From a virus, in IMG/VR virus record IMGVR_UViG_3300025133_000311, positions 1 through 37,344 of that record: a stretch of DNA of 37,344 bases. One strand, 5' to 3'. Below, piece after piece: positions 31,618 through 37,344 of the stretch. Within the stretch, counting starts at the first letter, position 1, and each line of letters begins with the position of its first letter. The position numbers were made by a program, and so were the translations under genes. The notes below the pieces were generated by a model. The model was not told where the DNA came from. It did no database searches and saw only the letters and a list, made by a program, of their open reading frames with translations.

Positions 31618-34126
31618 ACCTTATTTTCAGTTTAGCATATTTATCTTGAGTAATATCCCAAATGCCTTCATCACCTTCTTGGTCTGCCGGTTCTTGTTTA
31701 TAGCCTGTCCAAGTTAGCCACATTTTTTTATCATCTACTTCAATTACTCTAAAATGCATTTTTGTTTCAAACTTATTTCCACTAAGCATGTATTCGTGAT
31801 ACCCACTTCGTTGTATTCCTAATTCAATATCGCCTTCATCTATTATCTTATCTTTAGAAACTTGGGTCGCTACTTCTGCGGGGAATTTGTTTGCTTTACC
31901 AAACAATGCAAATATATCATCATCATTATTTATATCTATATTCCAATATAAAGCCTCATCTGCTATCTTAATGGCTAAAACCAAATCATCATCTTTACGA
32001 GAATACACCTTAAAAGTGCCTTTGCGGTGTGTTTCAGGAGTTTCATACTTAATAATTGAATCAAGCATTATTTTATCTTCTTCCGCATATAGTTTATGAG
32101 TTGCTTCATCATATGAAATACCTTCTCTTTGCTTAAACCAATCTTTAACCTTACTCATATTACTTTCTAATATATCTTCATAGTGGTTAGGATATGTTTT
32201 AACTAATTGATTATGTATTTCTTTAATTGTTTTAGCCCCTTGATTTTTTAGATATTGAAACACTTTCAAAGTTAGTTCACTTTGTTTAGTTTTCATTATT
32301 TCTTCTGCTTGGTTTTTCCACAAATCTAAGTTAGCCATAGCATTCTTAGACATTAAATTGTTATCTTCAAATTCATAGAGAATAAAACCATCCATAGATT
32401 TTAGAATCGCTTCACCGTGAATATAGTCTGTAATACTAATGCCTTTTTCTAAAGCAGTAGCCTTATACTTAAGAGAAGGTTTAGTGTCCTTAGCCAATAA
32501 TTCCAATGTAATTATTTTTTCCGGTAGGGCTTCTTCGGGTATTTCAATTGGGTTAGCATTGTAAATAGTAAAGCGGTCTTTGGATTCTTTTACCTCATCA
32601 ACCTTTACTCTAAGTATTTCTCCAATATCAACTACAAGTTTGGTGTTGGTTGCTTTTCCAACATTAAGATAATTTATTCCATTAATCTCTTGATAGTATT
32701 TACCTTCTCCTTCGGCTGGCCCTGCACCTAAAGTATAACTAAACATATTAGATTTAGTTTTCTTCTTATCAAGAACAATCAAATCTAAATCAACAAACTT
32801 CTTCCATTTAATCCATTTAGGATTTTTCTTAGTACCGATGAAATAAGTAGATTCTATGTCTTTAATAACTACTCCTTCGCTTGTGGGCATTTCCATAATG
32901 GCTTTAGAATATTCTTCAACATCTTTTATTGTGTCTGCAATGCGAGTATCTTTCTTTGAAGGGAATGCAAGTAGTTCATCCGAATGTGCTGAGTAATTAT
33001 GAAAAAGAATGTTTATTCTGTCCCTCAATGGTTCTTCTAATAAGTTTCTATCTTCATGTCGCATAATATCAAATACATGTGCTTTTAGAATACCTTCTTT
33101 GTGTTGGTCTTTGAAAACATGCGAAATGGTGTCTGCTCTATGTAGGGCTTCATCTCCATCAAATAAAATTAATTCTGCATCTAAAATACAATTACCAAAA
33201 TGTTTTGCTTGTAGCACCTTTACTTGTTCCTTGCATTTTTCTGTAATGTCCTTTTCGTTATAAGAGAATATTTTTACTTTGTTGTCTATTTTGTGTATTT
33301 GTATTCTCATCCCATCATATTTTTCTTGCACTACATATTCACCGGAGAAACCTTTTAGTTCTTTTATGTCGTCTATTTCAAATATACGATACATTGGTTT
33401 ATTAGGAACAATAAAATCAATAATTGCCTTTTCCTCATTTGATTTCTGTGCCTTTTCAATTTTAATATCAAGAAGTTTATTCCATTCTTCTTCACTATGT
33501 TTAGACAAATAAATTAATTTTAATAGAGAAAGACCTCCCTTAAACTTACTCTCTACTTTTTTAGAGTCTTTCCCATCTCCATAATGTTCTATAATATAAA
33601 GAGGTATGTCTTTTAGCGATAAGTCCATACCCTTTAGATTATTAGTTAAGGTATCTTCTTCCATATCCTTAATCGCATATGCTTCTTTGGGTAAAGTATC
33701 TGTGTTGGCTCTAAGTGCATAATGGATAAACTTAGCCATGACTTCGGGAGAATCCAATAAATGTTCCAATACATTATCTTTGAATTCTTTTGCGAAGGGG
33801 TCTTGCACTTCATCCGAAGTGAACCTTAGATTTTTTATTCCTTCATATATGTTACTTGCAATACTACTCTCAACATTCATAGCATCTTTAGAAGTAATAT
33901 CTTCTTCTTGGAGGAATTGATGTAGTTGGTTTCCCATTGCATCTAAATCCTCATATTCGTTTTGAATATTTTCAATGGCTTTGCGCCACCTACCACTATA
34001 TGTTTTAGAGTCAGCCTTTGCTGAAAGATATGCTACTCTTGTTTTTTCAAAAAGATTAATTATATTGTTTGAAATAGGAGAATCTTTTTCAAGTAATAGG
34101 CCGGAAGTGGGCATACTATCACACAC
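31616..34126 (-). CDS. lig: ATP-dependent DNA ligase with long C-terminal extension
   Basis: This 836-residue protein starts at GTG 34126, with ATG 34114 as an alternative. An N-terminal helical DNA-binding-like domain (1-245) is followed by a nucleotidyltransferase core. Motif I is EKYDGMR with the adenylated K269, motif III ILDAELILFDG (314-324), motif IV EGVVIKD (417-423) and motif V WIKWKK (438-443). An OB-like domain follows to about 535. This is the archaeal/eukaryotic Lig1-type order. Residues about 540-836 are extra. They hold a region that looks like a winged helix (about 620-690) and a final domain from HRKGTFKVYS to KLKIR. I cannot assign the final domain; its general look faintly recalls phosphoesterase domains of LigD-type proteins, but that is weak. 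The gene lies among head genes, away from the replication operon. Confidence 0.85.
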   Translation of the reverse strand: MCDSMPTSGLLLEKDSPISNNIINLFEKTRVAYLSAKADSKTYSGRWRKAIENIQNEYEDLDAMGNQLHQFLQEEDITSKDAMNVESSIASNIYEGIKNLRFTSDEVQDPFAKEFKDNVLEHLLDSPEVMAKFIHYALRANTDTLPKEAYAIKDMEEDTLTNNLKGMDLSLKDIPLYIIEHYGDGKDSKKVESKFKGGLSLLKLIYLSKHSEEEWNKLLDIKIEKAQKSNEEKAIIDFIVPNKPMYRIFEIDDIKELKGFSGEYVVQEKYDGMRIQIHKIDNKVKIFSYNEKDITEKCKEQVKVLQAKHFGNCILDAELILFDGDEALHRADTISHVFKDQHKEGILKAHVFDIMRHEDRNLLEEPLRDRINILFHNYSAHSDELLAFPSKKDTRIADTIKDVEEYSKAIMEMPTSEGVVIKDIESTYFIGTKKNPKWIKWKKFVDLDLIVLDKKKTKSNMFSYTLGAGPAEGEGKYYQEINGINYLNVGKATNTKLVVDIGEILRVKVDEVKESKDRFTIYNANPIEIPEEALPEKIITLELLAKDTKPSLKYKATALEKGISITDYIHGEAILKSMDGFILYEFEDNNLMSKNAMANLDLWKNQAEEIMKTKQSELTLKVFQYLKNQGAKTIKEIHNQLVKTYPNHYEDILESNMSKVKDWFKQREGISYDEATHKLYAEEDKIMLDSIIKYETPETHRKGTFKVYSRKDDDLVLAIKIADEALYWNIDINNDDDIFALFGKANKFPAEVATQVSKDKIIDEGDIELGIQRSGYHEYMLSGNKFETKMHFRVIEVDDKKMWLTWTGYKQEPADQEGDEGIWDITQDKYAKLKIR

Positions 34127-34347
34127 TATTGGTTTCCAGCAAGACCGTAGCCCGAATGTGTCCCGTCATTGTTTTCAATTTTAGTAGTTACCTTTTCTAC
34201 TTTAGGCTTCTTAACCTTAACTTCTTCTTCTTCATTATCAAAGGGCAGTTGGTCTATATCAGCATCAATTAAATTCTGCTTCGCTACTCTTGCGGCTCTT
34301 ATTGCCCTTTGCACTAATGCTTCTTCTTTTGTCATTCTTTCTACCAT
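34126..34347 (-). CDS. Small Lys/Glu-rich protein
   Basis: This 73-residue protein has an N-terminal helix (KEEALVQRAIRAARVAKQNLIDADI) and a strongly charged middle (EEEEVKVKKPKVEKV). Its stop codon shares a base with the ligase start (TAGTG). No family recognised; it is probably an accessory of the head operon. Confidence 0.5.
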   Translation of the reverse strand: MVERMTKEEALVQRAIRAARVAKQNLIDADIDQLPFDNEEEEVKVKKPKVEKVTTKIENNDGTHSGYGLAGNQ

Positions 34348-34352
34348 TTATC

Positions 34353-34580
34353 TCACTCCATTTTTGAAATCATATCCGCCATATCATCAAATGACATTTT
34401 AGTAATATCATCCATACCTACTGTTCCTACTGAGTTCTGCATCTTTGGTGTAGGGCTATCCACTACAACAAAACCACTTTTCATTAAAAGGTTATCATTG
34501 TGGTATGCTACCTTTTCTAATTCTCTAACTCGGTTAACTAATTCTTTTAATAGCATAACTATTTCTGTATTTTCACTCAT
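34353..34580 (-). CDS. Small helical hypothetical protein
   Basis: This 75-residue protein overlaps the end of the gene upstream of it by 8 nt. The first 27 residues form a coiled-coil-like helix (VMLLKELVNRVRELEKV), followed by a short linker and an acidic Met-rich end. No motif recognised. Confidence 0.5.
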   Translation of the reverse strand: MSENTEIVMLLKELVNRVRELEKVAYHNDNLLMKSGFVVVDSPTPKMQNSVGTVGMDDITKMSFDDMADMISKME

Positions 34581-34923
34581 CTCTTAAATCCCCCTTTCTC
34601 TTTGGATATACTATTCCCCGAAGTTGCCTATACAAAGTTTCGTATTCCTTACGGAGTTTGCCAGCAGAAGCAACAATATCAAGGTTTGCCTCATCCATTA
34701 CTACTAACCTCTTGTTCATTTTCTTATCTGCTTTGATTAATTCTAAGTCTTTAAGCATATCAATCAATTCCCCAAGTTTAGTAAAATCCTGTCCAAAATA
34801 TTCACTTGGCTCGGCGGCTTGCATTGTTTTCTTTAATGTCTTTCGTTGTTTTACATCAAGGCTTTCAAGCACCTTGCTATTTTCCTTTTCTATTTTTTCT
34901 TTAAGTATTGTTTCCCAACTCAT
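34573..34923 (-). CDS. Small charged helical protein
   Basis: This 116-residue protein starts at ATG 34923, 3 nt after the coiled-coil gene stop. It is highly charged, with helical stretches (KQRKTLKKTMQAAEPSE and GKLRKEYETLYRQLRGIVY). The composition fits a terminase small subunit-like or portal-associated protein only loosely; I assign no function. Confidence 0.5.
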   Translation of the reverse strand: MSWETILKEKIEKENSKVLESLDVKQRKTLKKTMQAAEPSEYFGQDFTKLGELIDMLKDLELIKADKKMNKRLVVMDEANLDIVASAGKLRKEYETLYRQLRGIVYPKRKGDLRDE

Positions 34924-34925
34924 TG

Positions 34926-36797
34926 TTATTCCTCCATTGCTTCAAGTGCATATTTTATGCGCTTGTTAATTTTATCAATTTCTTTTTGTAATTTATCTGC
35001 ATCTGCATCTGCATCTGCAATTTGTTCTGTTATGGCAGTTAATCGTCTTATGTATCGGTGCAATTGTTCTGCATCATCTTCTGTTAGAGAAGGCTCCTTT
35101 AATTTTTCCGTGATTACCTCTTTAACTTTATCAACTGCATCAAAAACCTCTACTGACTTACCTCCATCTTCAAGCCTCAAAATTTTCTTCTTCTTGCCTT
35201 TCTGCCCTACATAACTTTCTTCAATAATACTAAAAGTATCTACTACTTCCGCAAATTGTTCGTTTTCTCGCTTTAGCAACCCAACAATCTTTCGTATTAT
35301 TTTAATATGTTGTGTTTTAAGTCTGTTGTTGTGCCTTTTGTGGTTTAATATTCTTTTATTAAGTCTTTCTATCTGAGCCATTAATGACTTATCACCAAGA
35401 TAAATGTTAACAATAACTTTAAATTCTTGATTAAAAACTTTTTTTGCCTGATTCTCTAATTCTAACTTCATATATTTTTGTTTCTTTTGTAAATAATCCA
35501 TAGTGCTTTGTGCATCTGCTAAAGCAATTTCTAAATCTTCACTTGGTGGCACTTGTCTTTCGTCTAATCTCTCAAGTTCATATTCCGCCCTACTAAGTTC
35601 CATCCCTAAAGATATGTAATATCCTCTTTCTTTATTTTCCTTCCCTTGTATGAAATCTTGAAATTCCTCCGGCTCCATGTGAGAAACAGGAGTTGGCATT
35701 TCTTCCTTAATTTGTTTAATTCTTGTTTTTAGGGCTGTTTTTGTTTCTTTAATATTAATTTTTTTTAACGCTTCTATTTGCTTAATGTTTTGTTTGAATC
35801 CTGTAATGGTTCTATTTAATGATTTCATATCCGCATTAAGTATTTCTTGTAATTTAGTATATTCCTCTATGTAAAGAACATCACTCATTTCTTCTTCTTC
35901 TTGTTGTTCTTCTTCTTGTTCTTCCTGTTCTTCTTCTTCTTCCTGTTCTTCTTCTTCTTCCTGTTCTTCTTCTTCTTCCTGTTCTTCTTTCTTTTTCCTT
36001 TCCTCTAGTTTTCGGGCTAGTTTTTTATGTTCTTTTAGTGCGTTTTCATATATTTTTATATTTTTTTTAGTTTTTAAGACTGATGGCACATCATATATTT
36101 CAAAATGAAGGTCAGACAAGAAACCCGACCCATCTCCATCAGGGGATAATAAAGGCACACCGTCTATTTCTATTTTTAGAATTTCTCTAATATCATTTTC
36201 CATTTTAGCAACATCTATGGTAGTACCGTTAAGTACCTTTTTCCCTTCTATTGCCCCTACTTTATCTTGGATAGTTCTTCTTCCCCTATTTATAGTATCT
36301 AAAGTCCATAAAAAACTATTTGATTGTTTTTTATTTTTTGATATTTTTACAATCAATTTTAGAATAGATTTTCTATTGTGGTGTTCAGGAGGAATAATTT
36401 CTTCAAGTAATTTAAAATAATTTAACCAATCCGCCATCCGTTTATCTTGCCATTCCACTTCCTTCAATTGTTTCTCCCTTTTTTCTTTTCCAGCCGCATC
36501 TGCCCTTGCATCATTTTCTTTGTCTGTTAATGGCTGTTCTTCATTAGGGTCTTTAATACTCTCCTTCCATTTATCATCTTCCTTTTTCCTTCTTTCTTCT
36601 TCATCTTCAACTTCTTTTTCTTCTGCGGCCTTTATCAATCTCTTATATTGAGTATAGTTGTCGGCATTAATATTTTCTTGAAGCGAATTAGAAATTACAT
36701 CTAAAGAGGCTTTATTTTTCACAAGTCGCATAGTATTTTCATCAAGGGTACTCATTTCTAATGTCTTTCTAATGTCCGATGAAATAATAGTAAGCAT
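34926..36797 (-). CDS. Large charged coiled-coil protein with Glu-rich repeat
   Basis: This 623-residue protein starts at ATG 36797 behind GAGGTGA. It consists mainly of long charged helices. A central low-complexity run of Glu with periodic Gln (encoded at about 35890-35992) separates two halves. The N-terminal half contains a possible small globular part around LLSPDGDGSGFLSDLHFEIYDVP (about 225-250). Near the C-terminus is an ADADADAD repeat. The profile suggests an elongated structural or scaffold-like protein. It could be an internal head protein or a minor capsid protein, but no family was recognised, and it lacks portal or terminase motifs. Confidence 0.6.
   Translation of the reverse strand: MLTIISSDIRKTLEMSTLDENTMRLVKNKASLDVISNSLQENINADNYTQYKRLIKAAEEKEVEDEEERRKKEDDKWKESIKDPNEEQPLTDKENDARADAAGKEKREKQLKEVEWQDKRMADWLNYFKLLEEIIPPEHHNRKSILKLIVKISKNKKQSNSFLWTLDTINRGRRTIQDKVGAIEGKKVLNGTTIDVAKMENDIREILKIEIDGVPLLSPDGDGSGFLSDLHFEIYDVPSVLKTKKNIKIYENALKEHKKLARKLEERKKKEEQEEEEEQEEEEEQEEEEEQEEQEEEQQEEEEMSDVLYIEEYTKLQEILNADMKSLNRTITGFKQNIKQIEALKKINIKETKTALKTRIKQIKEEMPTPVSHMEPEEFQDFIQGKENKERGYYISLGMELSRAEYELERLDERQVPPSEDLEIALADAQSTMDYLQKKQKYMKLELENQAKKVFNQEFKVIVNIYLGDKSLMAQIERLNKRILNHKRHNNRLKTQHIKIIRKIVGLLKRENEQFAEVVDTFSIIEESYVGQKGKKKKILRLEDGGKSVEVFDAVDKVKEVITEKLKEPSLTEDDAEQLHRYIRRLTAITEQIADADADADKLQKEIDKINKRIKYALEAMEE
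34997..35020. repeat. 6-nt tandem repeat ATCTGC x4
   Basis: Four perfect copies of ATCTGC within the large coiled-coil gene encode alternating Ala-Asp residues on the - strand. This in-frame microsatellite can change length without a frameshift. Confidence 0.85.
35890..35992. repeat. Glu/Gln-coding tandem repeat, about 18-nt period
   Basis: On the + strand the tract is CTTCTTCTTC...CTGTT repeated; read on the - strand it gives a unit of one Gln and about five Glu codons (QEEEEE), with three clear 18-nt units and several degenerate ones. It lies in the centre of the coiled-coil gene and is probably length-variable. Confidence 0.8.
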
Positions 36798-36806
36798 AGT
36801 TTCACC

Positions 36807-37034
36807 TCAAAATGGGCTTCGTGCAATTCGCTGAGTTTTTTTCTTGGGGAGTAATACTGCATCGGGAACATCGGCTGAACCATGTGTTGCCTTATGTGTT
36901 GTATTAGGGTCAATACCACCGAGAGAAAAATCTCTTTGTTTTGTAACCTTATTATCTTGTAGGGCTCTTGTCTGTTTTAGTTTTGCTAATTCTTTTACTA
37001 ATCGTATTTCTTTTTGTCTTGTATCTTCTGTCAT
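36807..37034 (-). CDS. Small basic hypothetical protein
   Basis: This 75-residue protein is rich in Lys, Arg and Gln. It has an N-terminal helix (RQKEIRLVKELAKLKQTRALQDNKVTKQ) and a more extended second half (GGIDPNTTHKATHGSADVPDAVLLPKKK). It overlaps the upstream gene by 4 nt and is followed 9 nt on by the coiled-coil gene. No family recognised. Confidence 0.5.
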   Translation of the reverse strand: MTEDTRQKEIRLVKELAKLKQTRALQDNKVTKQRDFSLGGIDPNTTHKATHGSADVPDAVLLPKKKTQRIARSPF

Positions 37035-37237
37035 TCTTCCACCATCTCCCTTGTAAACTGCGTTGTTAATTCTTCCAAACTCTCTACATCTTTTAATAAT
37101 TCATACAGTTTAATTTTAACTTTTTCAAAATCTTCAATCTTAACAAACTCATTTATAATATCCAAGTCCGACTTAAATTCTTTTTTTCTTTGTTCTATTA
37201 CTTGAGGCGATTTGTTCAATTGCTCTTTCCAACTCAT
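37031..37237 (-). CDS. Small helical hypothetical protein
   Basis: The frame opens at 37273, but ATG 37237 with AAGGTGAATA upstream is the likely start (68 residues). It is highly charged and helical (QRKKEFKSDLDIINEFVKIEDFEKVKIKL). It overlaps the next gene by 4 nt. The pattern of short charged coils here may reflect head-assembly accessory proteins. Confidence 0.5.
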   Translation of the reverse strand: MSWKEQLNKSPQVIEQRKKEFKSDLDIINEFVKIEDFEKVKIKLYELLKDVESLEELTTQFTREMVEE

Positions 37238-37253
37238 ATTATTCACCTTAATT

Positions 37254-37343
37254 TTAATTCTCCAATGGTTCACCTTGTTGGCGTAAAAACTCTATAAAGG
37301 CCGCATGAACACTACTGTTCATTTTAATTTTTTCCACAGACAT
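37254..37343 (-). CDS. Short ORF at the right edge (possibly the end of a larger gene)
   Basis: Read on the - strand, an ATG at 37343 opens a 29-codon frame ending at TAA 37256-37254 (MSVEKIKMNSSVHAAFIEFL...). The frame may continue past the edge, so this could be the C-terminus of a longer gene such as a portal or terminase. With only about 90 bases, no product can be assigned. Confidence 0.35.
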   Translation of the reverse strand: MSVEKIKMNSSVHAAFIEFLRQQGEPLEN

Positions 37344-37344
37344 T

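Noticed and set aside
34573-36797. Terminase or portal among the right-edge genes
   Set aside because: No Walker motifs or RNase H-type nuclease acidic motifs, and no portal-like sequence; these genes probably lie beyond the right edge.
1-37344. tRNA or rRNA genes
   Set aside because: No cloverleaf-like stretch with a TTCRANYC arm was noticed, and coding density leaves almost no room.

Overview
The window looks like about 37 kb from the genome of a tailed double-stranded DNA virus (class Caudoviricetes, siphovirus-like, HK97-type head) that infects an archaeon. The archaeal assignment rests on the replication genes: a split family-B DNA polymerase, an archaeo-eukaryotic primase-like protein, an ERCC4/XPF-type nuclease with helix-hairpin-helix DNA-binding repeats, and a Cas4-like nuclease with four cysteines. 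Ribosome-binding sites of the AGGTGA/AAGGAG type fit it too. Base composition is AT-rich and genes are packed with 1 to 4 nt overlaps. There are no rRNA, tRNA or CRISPR features and no integrase. I cannot name the host. Marine archaeal viruses such as the magroviruses of Poseidoniales are the closest comparison I know for this replication gene set, but that is inference.

Left arm, + strand, 1 to about 7,620: a replication operon. It opens with the 3' end of what I read as the N-terminal polB fragment. Two small ORFs follow, then the C-terminal polB fragment beginning a few residues before motif C. After that come a Cas4-like nuclease, two small proteins, the primase, a small protein, the ERCC4 nuclease, a P-loop ATPase that may be the replicative helicase, a DUF4177-like protein, a DEDDy 3'-5' exonuclease, a small membrane protein and a small zinc ribbon. 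A strong hairpin plus U-tract terminator (7624..7673) closes the arm.

Right arm, - strand, 37,344 down to 7,678: a late structural operon, read right to left. First come several small proteins and a 623-aa charged coiled-coil protein. Next are an ATP-dependent DNA ligase with a long C-terminal extension, a prohead protease fused to a scaffold with an apparent internal scaffold start, and the HK97 major capsid protein. Small decoration-like proteins follow, then a membrane cluster of two small membrane proteins and a membrane-anchored Arf/SR-beta-like small GTPase. Three proteins of unknown role lead to the head-tail adaptor, tail terminator and major tail protein. The tail assembly chaperone pair has a dnaX-type A AAA AAG -1 frameshift site. 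The operon ends with the tape measure, distal tail, LamG-like, giant hub/baseplate (2260 aa), small baseplate and tail-fibre genes. Portal and large terminase are not in the window and would be expected beyond the right edge.

The most unusual content is the small GTPase with all five G motifs and an N-terminal membrane anchor inside the virion operon. Next are the polymerase broken at motif C with two co-translated ORFs in the gap, the ligase with an unassigned extension in the head-gene cluster, the frameshift site between the tail chaperones, and the nested scaffold start. No gene-free stretch exceeds about 60 bases apart from the convergent terminator region.
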